This document shows, one piece after another, positions 41,652 through 49,907 of a stretch of DNA of 64,000 bases. The stretch's first letter is position 1, and each line of letters starts with the position of its first letter. Under the pieces are notes generated by a model, which searched no databases, was not told the DNA's origin, and saw only the letters and a program-made list of their open reading frames with translations. Source of the DNA: Catenisphaera adipataccumulans (GTDB taxonomy: Bacteria; Bacillota_I; Bacilli_A; Erysipelotrichales; Erysipelotrichaceae); NCBI RefSeq assembly GCF_014202755.1, contig NZ_JACHHK010000006.1, positions 1 through 64,000 on the forward strand, in the 5' to 3' direction. Position numbers and translations under genes: made by a program.

Positions 41652-42461
41652 ATGGAAACGATATTGAAGGAGACATTTGCCCGGACAATATCGGTATCCG
41701 GAAGCCTGGAAAACGATCCGATCGTAGCTCCGCAGGCGCAGGGCACATTCTTTATTACGCTGAAACCGGATGCAAAAGCGCTGAAACTGAACATCACGAT
41801 GCAGGAAGAAAGCCATCTGCAGCTTTTTATCTATAATCAAGCAGAATCGGCTGCTGATGTGGATATCCGCATCGAAATGCAGAAGGATGCGGTCTGCCGC
41901 ATGGGCCTGCTTGATCTGCAGAACGCACCGCTGCACTGGAACCAATTGGTCGAACTGCAGAATGAAGGCGCAGACTTTGAAATCCTGTCCGGCCAGCTGT
42001 GCATGGCCGATCAAAAGAAGACCGGTGATCTGGAAGTCCGTCATACGGCCGGACATACGCATGGCGAGATAAGGAACTTTGCTGTGCTGCTGGACCGCGG
42101 GAATTACGAAATGGTCGCCAACGGAAATATCGAGAAAAACTGTCCGGAAGCTCAGTCCCATCAGGCAACCCGCGTACTGACCCTCGGCGAAGATCATACA
42201 GCCAAAGTGATCCCGCTGCTGCTGATCGATGAAAATGAAGTAAAAGCCAGCCATGCGCTGACGATCGGCCAGCCGGATGAAGAACAGCTTTACTATCTTC
42301 AGTCGCGCGGCCTGACGACAAAACAAGCAATCGGACTGCTGAGCGTCGGCTATTTTCTGCCGGTGCTGGATATGATCGAAGATCAGGATCTGCACGATCG
42401 GATTCGTGCCGAAATGGAAAGCAAGGTGGGATTGAATGGACGTACAAGCGATACGGAATGA
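41652..42461 (+). CDS. sufD: SufD-like scaffold protein, short form
   Basis: 269 residues against a usual length of about 420-440. The retained part matches the SufB/SufD beta-helix core and C-terminal helices: R-H-T-A-G-H-T-H-G-E-I near residue 132, and Y-Y-L-Q-S-R-G-L-T-T-K-Q-A near residue 214. The N-terminal helical domain of standard SufD is missing, and no upstream in-frame extension exists before sufC ends. ATG 41652 follows AAGGAGC. It overlaps sufS by 26 bases. Confidence 0.88.
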   Translation: METILKETFARTISVSGSLENDPIVAPQAQGTFFITLKPDAKALKLNITMQEESHLQLFIYNQAESAADVDIRIEMQKDAVCRMGLLDLQNAPLHWNQLVELQNEGADFEILSGQLCMADQKKTGDLEVRHTAGHTHGEIRNFAVLLDRGNYEMVANGNIEKNCPEAQSHQATRVLTLGEDHTAKVIPLLLIDENEVKASHALTIGQPDEEQLYYLQSRGLTTKQAIGLLSVGYFLPVLDMIEDQDLHDRIRAEMESKVGLNGRTSDTE

Positions 42462-43677
42462 TTTTCCGATTCTACAACGAAAAATGTCCGGCCGGCCGCT
42501 GGCTTATTTGGATAATGGAGCGACCGCGCTGAAACCACAGTGTGTCATCGATGCGGTAACCAAATATTATACATATCTTGGAGCTAACGCCCACCGCGGC
42601 GATTATGAAATGAGCGCACAGGTCGATGCAGCTTTTGAAGGCGCACGAAAGACGGCTCAGAAATTCATCAACGCGAAATACACAGAAGAAGTCGCATTTA
42701 CTTCCGGCAGCACACAGGCGCTGAATGAAGTAGCGCTGATGGTGACCGAGCAGATGCTTCATGAAGGGGATGTCATTCTGACCGATGAAAGCGAACACGC
42801 TTCCAGTTATCTGCCTTGGCTGCAGGCCGGAAAAAAAGCTGGTACGAAGATTGAATTCATTCCGTTGGATGAAGAAGGAAAAATTACCATTTCCAATTTT
42901 AAGAAAGCCTTACATGATAAAGTCAAAGTGGTGGCCGTCGCACAGGTTTCTAACGTGTTAGGACAGATGGCACCCATTAAAGAAATGGCAGAACTCTGCC
43001 ATGAACGCGGCATTCTGCTGGTGGTCGACGGTGCCCAAAGCGCACCGCATATGAAGGTCGATGTCCAGGATCTGGATGTGGATTTCTTTGCGTTATCAGC
43101 ACATAAATTGTGCGGGCCGACCGGTATCGGTATTTTATACGGAAAGAAAAAATACATGGATGCATTGGAACCCGTGTTTTACGGCGGCGAATCCAATGCG
43201 CGTTTCGACCGCAGCGGATCGCTGATCTTAAAAGATGCGCCGCTGAAGTTTGAAAGCGGCACACAGCCGATCGAAGGAGCCATCGGCATGGCAGCGGCCA
43301 TGAAATACCTGGAAAGCATCGGCATGGACGAGATCCATGCACACGAAGTGGAATTAAAACATTACTTTTTGGATCAGGTTTCCGATATGGACAATTTGAT
43401 TCTATACAATAAGAACGCGGAAAGCGGCATCTGCACGTTCAATGTCATGGATCAGGGCAAACAGATACCTTCTCAGGATCTGGCAAGCTACTTGAATACC
43501 CAAGGCATTGCGGTGCGCTCCGGCACACATTGTGCAAAGATGCTGCCGGATGTTCTGCACACGTTTGCGACGGTCCGGGCCAGCTTCTATCTTTACAATA
43601 CGAAAGAAGAGGCTGACCGGCTGGCAGAAGCGCTGCGGACAGTAACGCTGGAAAAATGTATTGACATATTCTTTTAA
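42436..43677 (+). CDS. sufS: SufS cysteine desulfurase
   Basis: 413 residues, a class V PLP aminotransferase that takes sulfur from cysteine as an enzyme persulfide. The PLP-Lys motif F-A-L-S-A-H-K-L-C-G-P-T-G is near residue 222. The active Cys lies in R-S-G-T-H-C-A-K near residue 358. The short loop between marks it as type II, needing SufU as sulfur acceptor, which is the next gene. The start lies inside sufD, after GGAAAGCAAGGTGGG. Confidence 0.96.
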   Translation: MDVQAIRNDFPILQRKMSGRPLAYLDNGATALKPQCVIDAVTKYYTYLGANAHRGDYEMSAQVDAAFEGARKTAQKFINAKYTEEVAFTSGSTQALNEVALMVTEQMLHEGDVILTDESEHASSYLPWLQAGKKAGTKIEFIPLDEEGKITISNFKKALHDKVKVVAVAQVSNVLGQMAPIKEMAELCHERGILLVVDGAQSAPHMKVDVQDLDVDFFALSAHKLCGPTGIGILYGKKKYMDALEPVFYGGESNARFDRSGSLILKDAPLKFESGTQPIEGAIGMAAAMKYLESIGMDEIHAHEVELKHYFLDQVSDMDNLILYNKNAESGICTFNVMDQGKQIPSQDLASYLNTQGIAVRSGTHCAKMLPDVLHTFATVRASFYLYNTKEEADRLAEALRTVTLEKCIDIFF

Positions 43678-43697
43678 GAGAAGAAAGGAAGATGACA

Positions 43698-44144
43698 ATG
43701 GATATCGATCCAAACCTGATGCGGGATATCATCATGGACCATTATGAATACCCGCGCAACCGGGAACTGACAAAAGACGACAGCGATTATAATTCCCGTC
43801 ACATGGCCAGCGATTCATGTATTGATGACATCACTGTCCAGTCGAAAATCAAAGACGGAAAGATCGAAGATGTCCGATTTGACGGTGTCGCCTGTACCAT
43901 CTCAACAGCCAGCACGTCGATCATGACTGAACTCATGAAGGGAAAGACCGTCGAACAGGCCCGTGAGATCATTAAGAACTATTTTGCGATGATCGACCAG
44001 AAAGAGTATGACGAAGATCTGCTGGAAGAAGCAGTTGCTTTTCAGAACGTCGGCAAGCAGGCAAACCGGATCAACTGTGCCACCATCGGCTGGAAAGCCA
44101 TGCGCCAGATGATCGATGAAAGTGAGGAAAAGAAAGATGAGTGA
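43698..44144 (+). CDS. sufU: SufU sulfur-transfer protein
   Basis: 148 residues. It accepts sulfur from SufS by a zinc-ligand swap. The three conserved cysteines are in [13 protein letters not shown] and I-N-C-A-T-I-G-W; the Asp after the first Cys is also kept. ATG 43698 is preferred because AAAGGA lies 8 nt upstream; the ATG at 43692 is only 2 nt from it. The end overlaps sufB. Confidence 0.94.
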   Translation: MDIDPNLMRDIIMDHYEYPRNRELTKDDSDYNSRHMASDSCIDDITVQSKIKDGKIEDVRFDGVACTISTASTSIMTELMKGKTVEQAREIIKNYFAMIDQKEYDEDLLEEAVAFQNVGKQANRINCATIGWKAMRQMIDESEEKKDE

Positions 44145-45540
44145 TCCCAAAGACATCGAATTTTCCAATGAATATGAATACGGTTTTCACGACAAGGACG
44201 TCAGTGTCTTTAAGACCAAAAAAGGGCTGACCGAAGACACCGTCCGCACGATCTCCAAGATCAAAGGCGAACCAGAATGGATGTTGGAAAACCGTCTGAA
44301 AGCGTATCATTCATTTCTGGAACAAAAGAACCCAAACTGGGGCCCGGATCTGAGTGAGATCGATTTTGATGATTACACCTACTATATCAAACCTAGTGAA
44401 AAAGAGGAAAAAAGCTGGGATGAAGTTCCGGAAACGATCCGGAACACATTCAATAAGCTGGGCATTCCGGAAGCGGAACAGAAATTTTTAGCCGGTGTCT
44501 CTACGCAGTATGAAAGCGAAGTTGTTTATCATAATATGCTGGAGGAAGTCGAAGAAAAAGGCGTCATCTTCCTGGATACGGATACGGCACTGCGCACGCA
44601 TCCGGAGCTGGTCCGTAAGTATTTCGGCAAGCTGGTCCCGTATTCGGACAATAAATACGCGGCATTGAATACAGCTGTATGGTCAGGCGGTTCCTTTATT
44701 TATGTCCCGAAAGGCGTACATTTGGAAAAACCGCTGCAGTCGTATTTCCGGATCAACTCGCAGCAGATGGGACAATTTGAGCGTACCTTGATCATTGTCG
44801 ACGAAGGGGCGGACGTGCACTATGTCGAAGGCTGCACGGCACCGATTTATTCGAAAGATTCGCTGCATGCAGCTGTTGTAGAAATTTACGTTCATAAAAA
44901 TGCCCGCTGCCGCTATTCAACCGTCCAGAACTGGTCCAACAACATCCTGAACTTAGTCACCAAGCGGGCCAAGGTATATGAGAACGGACATATGGAATGG
45001 ATCGACGGCAACGTCGGCAGCCACATCAATATGAAATATCCGGCTTGTATCCTGGCCGAACCTTATGCCAAAGGCACCTGCATTTCGATTGCGGTCGCAT
45101 CCAAAGGACAGAAACAAGATGCCGGGGCGAAGATGATCCATCTGGCGCCGCATACGAGCAGTTCGATCGTTTCGAAATCGGTTGCCCGTAACGGCGGGGA
45201 AGTCAACTACCGCGGCTGGGTCCGTCATACAAAAAATGCCGACAAAGCCAAAAGCAAAGTGGAATGCGATACGCTGATCCTCGATAAGAAAAGCCGCAGT
45301 GATACGATCCCGCTGAACATTTCCCAAAGCGAAACATCGCAGATCGAACACGAAGCGACGGTTTCCAACATCAGCGAAGAACAGCTGTTCTATTTAATGA
45401 GCCGCGGACTTTCACGTCAGCAGGCAACGGAAATGATCGTCATGGGGTTCCTGGAGCCGTTTACCCGCGAACTGCCGATGGAATATGCGGTCGAGCTCAA
45501 CCAGATGTTAAAACTGGATATGAGCGATTCAATCGGATAA
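44137..45540 (+). CDS. sufB: SufB Fe-S scaffold
   Basis: 467 residues, full length. With SufC and SufD it builds the nascent iron-sulfur cluster. The family signatures [15 protein letters not shown], and [10 protein letters not shown], together with the C-terminal [14 protein letters not shown], are present. ATG 44137 overlaps the sufU stop region. It is the last canonical SUF gene, but the next two genes follow without a terminator. Confidence 0.97.
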   Translation: MSDPKDIEFSNEYEYGFHDKDVSVFKTKKGLTEDTVRTISKIKGEPEWMLENRLKAYHSFLEQKNPNWGPDLSEIDFDDYTYYIKPSEKEEKSWDEVPETIRNTFNKLGIPEAEQKFLAGVSTQYESEVVYHNMLEEVEEKGVIFLDTDTALRTHPELVRKYFGKLVPYSDNKYAALNTAVWSGGSFIYVPKGVHLEKPLQSYFRINSQQMGQFERTLIIVDEGADVHYVEGCTAPIYSKDSLHAAVVEIYVHKNARCRYSTVQNWSNNILNLVTKRAKVYENGHMEWIDGNVGSHINMKYPACILAEPYAKGTCISIAVASKGQKQDAGAKMIHLAPHTSSSIVSKSVARNGGEVNYRGWVRHTKNADKAKSKVECDTLILDKKSRSDTIPLNISQSETSQIEHEATVSNISEEQLFYLMSRGLSRQQATEMIVMGFLEPFTRELPMEYAVELNQMLKLDMSDSIG

Positions 45541-45541
45541 C

Positions 45542-46165
45542 ATGCGGATCCTGCTTTACGGCGACAGCAATACTTGGGGCTATGACGCCCGGACGGGATG
45601 CCGTTTTGAACGGCGTTATCCGGCCGTGCTGCGGGAACGGATGCCGGATGACCAGATCATAGAAGAAGGCCTCAACGGCCGTACTTTATGTTTCGATGAT
45701 CCTTTTGATCCGGATCGAAACGGCACCAAAAATGTACAGATGGTCATCAAAAGCCATGTGCCGATCGATGTATTTGTGGTGATGCTTGGCACCAATGATG
45801 CCAAACGGATCTATCATACCAATGTGATGTCCTTATACAAAGGGATGCGTACGCTGCTGCGAAAAGTCAAGGATCCGGTCCTTTATCAAGTTGTGGGGAA
45901 GAAACCGCAGATCTTGATCGTGCGGCCGCCGCGGATGAACCCCGCTTATCGTTCAAACGAAATGACGGTTTACAGCTTCGGACAGGAAGGTTATGATATG
46001 CTGGAAAACGCCGGGCAAGCACTTGCGAAAATTGCCGCGGATATGCATGCCGACTATTTTGATCCGGATGTGACAGCGGGAACCTATGATGGTGTGCATT
46101 TAGATCCGGAAACGCATGCCATCCTGGCCGAACGTCTGGCCGCAAAACTGGAGGAATACCGATGA
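45542..46165 (+). CDS. SGNH/GDSL-family hydrolase
   Basis: 207 residues, no signal peptide, so cytoplasmic. The catalytic Ser9 is in Y-G-D-S-N-T-W-G. The block III Asn is in V-M-L-G-T-N-D-A-K, and the Asp/His pair is in Y-D-G-V-H-L-D-P-E. Closest by eye to the arylesterase/acyl-CoA thioesterase I-like group with a long loop after the Ser. The substrate is unknown. It starts 1 nt after the sufB stop without a good ribosome site, so it is probably coupled to the SUF operon. Confidence 0.88.
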   Translation: MRILLYGDSNTWGYDARTGCRFERRYPAVLRERMPDDQIIEEGLNGRTLCFDDPFDPDRNGTKNVQMVIKSHVPIDVFVVMLGTNDAKRIYHTNVMSLYKGMRTLLRKVKDPVLYQVVGKKPQILIVRPPRMNPAYRSNEMTVYSFGQEGYDMLENAGQALAKIAADMHADYFDPDVTAGTYDGVHLDPETHAILAERLAAKLEEYR

Positions 46166-47208
46166 GCGTAACCACTCATGTGAAAGCATTCTGGGAACAT
46201 TTTCTTACGAAAGAGGAACAAATTCGTACAGACCTGGCGGAACAGAATTATGAATCGCTGAATCAAATCATCGAAACGCTCGATGAAAAAGTTTCAGAAA
46301 TGACCGGGGCCCGATTTTTTGTCGAATCCGGTTATGATGATTATGAAATGACCTTTGATACTGGTCCGAACAAGACCACGCAGTACTTGTGCGAATATGT
46401 AAAAGCACTGGCACCGGAATCTGTCAAGAAAGGCTGGATCATCAATTCCTGTCTGCCGCCGATGTCGCAGAAAGCCATACAGGCCTGTCTGAAGATCAAA
46501 GAGTATGAATACTATATCAATGATTTCTACGTTTTCTATGAAATCAATGAAAAAAACCAGTCTTTGGAGGCGGAACTCTATTGTCCTGGGTATCACCTGA
46601 TCGGCAACGATGAGCGTAAAAAAGAAATGAGCATGTACCTGATCGAAACGGCGATCGGTGAATGTGCCTATGAAGCCTATTTATCGCGCATCGCTTCGAT
46701 CGATGAACCCAAACAGGACGCAAAGTTCTGCAACTTGATCGATTTTTATGAAACGATCATGAAGATCGTCGAACAAAAGGACTGGCGAACCTATGATCGG
46801 CCGATCGATATTTATTCGGTCTATCAGCCGATCCAGGATTTTGCGAGCGATTCACTGCGGAAGGACATGAAGTTCATCTTTACCACCCATCCGCTGCTGA
46901 TCGAAGAAACCATTGAAAATAAAAATGATGTCCTTTCCGATCTGAAAGCCAAAGGCGGGGAATACGGATATATCTACTACAACAATCTTTTTCGAAGCAA
47001 AGAAGATGCAGTTTTCAGACAAAAACTGTCCAAAAAACTGGACCGCACGTTCACAGAGACACAAACGGCCAATGTGATCGGCGGTGCGATCGGAAAAAGT
47101 TATTCGTATATTGATTGTATCGTTTACGATAAAAAAAGATTTGTGCAGATCTGGAAACAGATCCAAACACAAATCAAGGAAGTTGATCTTCATTATCTTC
47201 AGTTCTAA
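46162..47208 (+). CDS. Orphan protein downstream of the SUF genes
   Basis: 348 residues, function not recognised. It is mixed alpha/beta with many Tyr residues (Y-I-Y-Y-N-N-L-F, Y-E-Y-Y-I-N-D-F-Y-V-F-Y) and no membrane segment or signal peptide. It starts M-S-V-T-T-H-V-K-A-F-W-E-H-F and contains an F-D-T-G-P-N-K-T segment near residue 70. The start has TGGAGGAA upstream and overlaps the hydrolase stop by four bases, so it belongs to the same transcript as the SUF genes. It ends against the HD gene, with a terminator just beyond. Confidence 0.8.
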   Translation: MSVTTHVKAFWEHFLTKEEQIRTDLAEQNYESLNQIIETLDEKVSEMTGARFFVESGYDDYEMTFDTGPNKTTQYLCEYVKALAPESVKKGWIINSCLPPMSQKAIQACLKIKEYEYYINDFYVFYEINEKNQSLEAELYCPGYHLIGNDERKKEMSMYLIETAIGECAYEAYLSRIASIDEPKQDAKFCNLIDFYETIMKIVEQKDWRTYDRPIDIYSVYQPIQDFASDSLRKDMKFIFTTHPLLIEETIENKNDVLSDLKAKGGEYGYIYYNNLFRSKEDAVFRQKLSKKLDRTFTETQTANVIGGAIGKSYSYIDCIVYDKKRFVQIWKQIQTQIKEVDLHYLQF

Positions 47209-47684
47209 TCCGAACCATTTAAATCAGCGCAGGCATCCAGCAGGCGCTGTTTTTTTATGCCAGTGAGTTCCATATTCGGATTCTCTAGAAAACGTGCCAT
47301 GATATCTGCATCTTTCAGCAGTTCACATAACGGGGAATCATATGATTCTTTGTGCGAGTGCTGCGCAATTGCGTAACAAATATCGTCGATCTCATATACT
47401 TTGAATAAATGCGTGCTGGACAAATATTTATGCGCCAGAATGCTGGAAAGCCGGGCATGTTCCGAATGTGCGCAGTTCTGCATATACTGGGCAAAATCGT
47501 GGAGCAAGGCAGCGATCTTCGCTTTTTCAATTTTTGAATTCCGGCTCATCGCCAGCAGTGTGATGCACGTGTCAACGGCTGAGGTGTGGGTGATGGCTGC
47601 GACCCGGAAAGCCCGGCTGCCAATTTTTGAATATTCCCCATAAACGTATTCGCGCACGGTTTCATAACGATCAAAATTTTCCAT
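47205..47684 (-). CDS. HD-domain hydrolase (YqeK-like)
   Basis: 159 residues. The HD metal site is built from H-T near residue 33, A-L-L-H-D-F-A-Q near residue 61, a further H-S-E-H, and I-A-Q-H-S-H near residue 107, plus K-D-A-D-I-M. This arrangement resembles YqeK, which hydrolyses diadenosine tetraphosphate, but the identification is by pattern only. ATG 47684 is chosen because AGGAG lies 8 nt upstream; a GTG at 47693 overlaps that site. The end of the gene contains a plus-strand terminator. Confidence 0.78.
   Translation of the reverse strand: MENFDRYETVREYVYGEYSKIGSRAFRVAAITHTSAVDTCITLLAMSRNSKIEKAKIAALLHDFAQYMQNCAHSEHARLSSILAHKYLSSTHLFKVYEIDDICYAIAQHSHKESYDSPLCELLKDADIMARFLENPNMELTGIKKQRLLDACADLNGSD
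47225..47256 (+). terminator. Plus-strand terminator inside the HD gene
   Basis: CAGCGC / GCGCTG with a 13-nt loop and seven T residues. It ends the long SUF transcript while lying in the last codons of the opposing gene. Confidence 0.72.
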
Positions 47685-47699
47685 ATCAAACACTCCTAA

Positions 47700-47724
47700 T
47701 AAAAAAGAGCACCGAATGTGCTCC
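47700..47724 (-). terminator. Terminator of cspA
   Basis: GAGCAC / GTGCTC with a 5-nt loop and T residues on the minus strand. It lies just before the HD gene's ribosome site, so that gene gets only readthrough from cspA. Confidence 0.8.
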
Positions 47725-47739
47725 TGCGGGTCAAGCTGA

Positions 47740-47952
47740 CTATTCGGCTGAATTAACGACAGTTACGTTGTTCGCCTGCTGACCTCTGTCCGTATCGATC
47801 ACATCGTACGTCACGGTCTGGCCTTCTTCCAACGTTTTGAAACCTTCCGCATTGATGGAAGAATAGTGAACAAAGACATCTTTGCCCTCTTCATTGGTAA
47901 TGAATCCGTAACCTTTTTCAGCATTAAACCATTTTACTTTACCAGTGCTCAT
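47740..47952 (-). CDS. CspA-family cold-shock protein
   Basis: 70 residues, one OB fold. RNP1 is K-G-Y-G-F-I and RNP2 V-F-V-H-Y, with the usual G-K-V-K-W-F-N start. It binds single-stranded RNA and DNA and relaxes mRNA structure. ATG 47952 follows GGGAGGTAATT. The roughly 110 nt upstream are AT-rich and probably hold a long 5' leader, as is usual for this family, but no promoter could be fixed. Confidence 0.95.
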   Translation of the reverse strand: MSTGKVKWFNAEKGYGFITNEEGKDVFVHYSSINAEGFKTLEEGQTVTYDVIDTDRGQQANNVTVVNSAE

Positions 47953-48100
47953 GCTAATTACCTCCCAGATCAAGCCACATCATTGACTGTTAGGATAAGG
48001 ATCCGCATACATAATCACTTATTTTAAAAGTCAAAAAATTAGTCTAATCTTTAACCAACATTAATTTATCATATTTAGACCAATTTGTCCATTTTTCGAA

Positions 48101-48125
48101 TTGTTCCATCTGTTCATTGGAACAA
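48101..48125. promoter_or_regulatory. Inverted repeat before the LRR gene, possible operator
   Basis: TTGTTCC (48101-48107) and GGAACAA (48119-48125) form perfect 7-bp arms around 11 nt. They overlap the likely -35 (TGTTCA, 48111-48116) of a promoter whose extended -10 is TGtTATGAT (48131-48139). Confidence 0.5.
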
Positions 48126-48191
48126 AATTTTGTTATGATTTAGTTGATTGAAATGACATACAAATAAAAACATCACAAAGGAGGATGGAAT

Positions 48192-49634
48192 ATGTTGATC
48201 AAAGATGATGCATTGCGCGAAAGAGTTGCTCAGACCTTGCGCGTAAAACCTGAAGAAATAACGCCGGAAAATATGAAAAATCTGGTCAAATTGGAACTGC
48301 AAGGACTGGAGATCCAGGACCTGACGGGCTTGGAATATGCCGAAAACCTCGAATCCTTGAACATTTCCGACAACAAAGTGCAGACGCTTGAACCGATCAA
48401 AGACCTCCGCAACCTGGAAATCCTTGACGTTTCGATCAATCAGCTGCGTGATATTCAGGCACTGCATGGATTCCGTCAGCTGCGAAGGCTGAACATCGCC
48501 CACAATAACCTATATACCATGGATGTATCAGCGATTGCAGCGATGATCGATCTGGAAGCCTTAAATTTGGAGAAAGCCAAAGTTGACAGCATCGAATATG
48601 TCGAACACTGCAAGAAACTGGAGGAAATCTACGTCAACACGGAAAACGGACCGTTCAGTTATGCGATCTTAGGTACGCTGAAGAACTTAAAATATCTGCA
48701 CATGGGCGGTATGCGCTTATACAATGTGGAAGATCTGACCTATCTTTCCAACATTGAAGAGCTCGATCTGTCGACGAACTTGATGAGTGATCTAAGTCCG
48801 CTGCTTTCAATGAAGCATCTGAAGAAACTGAACGTAGAAAACTGTCCGTATTTGACGGATTACTCGATCTTGAAGGAATTCCCGGAACTGGAAGAACTCG
48901 ATCTTTCTTATAATCATCCATCCAGCTTTGATTTCCTGAAAGAACTGCCGAATCTGAAGAAACTGTATATGGAACAAACCGGATTCTCGGATATGCGGCT
49001 GCTCAATAATCTGAAATCGCTGGAATATTTGAATGTTTCGAAAAATGAACTTACACACACCAATGAATTTACAAATACAGCCAATTTGATCGGTTTCAGT
49101 GCAGAATTCTGCCAGCTCGAAGACATTAACTTCTTGAAGAACGCAAAAAATCTTGTACATCTGGATTTGTTCACCAACCGCATCAAAGAGATCTCGGTCT
49201 TGAAAGGCTGCAAACAAATGGTCGATCTGAACGTCGGCCGCAATGAGGTCAAAGATATTAACTGTCTGAAAGACATGAAACAGCTGGAGATCCTTTCATT
49301 GGAGAACAACGATGTCAGCGATATTTCGGTTTTATCGAAACTGGAAAACTTATGCAGCGTCGATCTCTACAACAACATCATTTCTGATCTGCGGCCGCTG
49401 TCAAAACTGAAATATATTTCGTACCTGCGCTTGGATCACAACGCCATTACGGATCTGACGCCGCTGTCGAATTTGATCTTCCTGAAGTCACTGACATTAA
49501 AGGCAAACTACATCACTGATGTTACGCCGCTGAAAGATCTGGAACTCCTGGAAGCCCTGCGCCTGGATGACAATCCGATCGAAGATACCTCGGTCTTGGA
49601 AAGCATGGAGTTCTACGACAAGTTCACAGACTGA
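48192..49634 (+). CDS. Cytoplasmic leucine-rich-repeat protein
   Basis: 480 residues. After a 30-residue helical cap there are about 20 LRR units of roughly 22 residues, of the internalin type, with L-x-x-L-x-L/I-x-x-N-x-I/L consensus: L-E-S-L-N-I-S-D-N-K-V near the start and L-K-S-L-T-L-K-A-N-Y-I near the end. No signal peptide, membrane helix or sorting motif is visible, so it should stay in the cytoplasm, unlike true internalins. Some middle units are irregular (residues about 115-165). The partner is unknown. The ATG follows AAAGGAGGA. The gene is alone between a palindromic promoter and a strong terminator. Confidence 0.88.
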   Translation: MLIKDDALRERVAQTLRVKPEEITPENMKNLVKLELQGLEIQDLTGLEYAENLESLNISDNKVQTLEPIKDLRNLEILDVSINQLRDIQALHGFRQLRRLNIAHNNLYTMDVSAIAAMIDLEALNLEKAKVDSIEYVEHCKKLEEIYVNTENGPFSYAILGTLKNLKYLHMGGMRLYNVEDLTYLSNIEELDLSTNLMSDLSPLLSMKHLKKLNVENCPYLTDYSILKEFPELEELDLSYNHPSSFDFLKELPNLKKLYMEQTGFSDMRLLNNLKSLEYLNVSKNELTHTNEFTNTANLIGFSAEFCQLEDINFLKNAKNLVHLDLFTNRIKEISVLKGCKQMVDLNVGRNEVKDINCLKDMKQLEILSLENNDVSDISVLSKLENLCSVDLYNNIISDLRPLSKLKYISYLRLDHNAITDLTPLSNLIFLKSLTLKANYITDVTPLKDLELLEALRLDDNPIEDTSVLESMEFYDKFTD

Positions 49635-49643
49635 GAATCATCG

Positions 49644-49680
49644 CGTTATGTCCTTTATATAAAGGACATAACGTTTTTTC
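49644..49680 (+). terminator. Terminator of the LRR gene
   Basis: CGTTATGTCCTTT / AAAGGACATAACG with six T residues; a 13-bp perfect stem. Confidence 0.92.
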
Positions 49681-49730
49681 TTTGTGAATAAATTTTCCGT
49701 GTTATAATACCTCTATAAGGGGAAATTTAT

Positions 49731-49907
49731 ATGAACAACTGGGGAACATTTCTGTTTAAGTGTTTAATGATCGGACCGAAACTGCAAGTCGACGCTTTCT
49801 GCACGACGACCGATGCCTTCCGGACATTGGTCCGTCCGGCTGCCGTTTCCAATACGCCGCTTCATATCAGGAAAGGAAACGTTCATGGCAAGAAAAAATT
49901 CAAGTAA
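49731..49907 (+). CDS. Possible 58-residue small protein overlapping aarF
   Basis: ATG 49731 follows AAGGGGAAA and a TATAAT (49703-49708). The frame starts M-N-N-W-G-T-F-L-F-K-C-L-M-I-G-P, is hydrophobic then basic, and ends K-K-K-F-K at 49907, overlapping the aarF start by 23 bases. It may be a leader peptide that couples translation to aarF, a small membrane-associated protein, or chance. The ribosome site and promoter spacing favour translation. Confidence 0.45.
   Translation: MNNWGTFLFKCLMIGPKLQVDAFCTTTDAFRTLVRPAAVSNTPLHIRKGNVHGKKKFK

Noticed and set aside
41574-42395. Minus-strand ORFs opposite sufD
   Set aside because: They lie within the C-D-S-U-B operon, where the plus frame has SUF motifs and a strong ribosome site.
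47953-48080. A defined cspA promoter and cold-shock box
   Set aside because: A TTGACT is present on the minus strand, but no -10 at acceptable spacing could be fixed.
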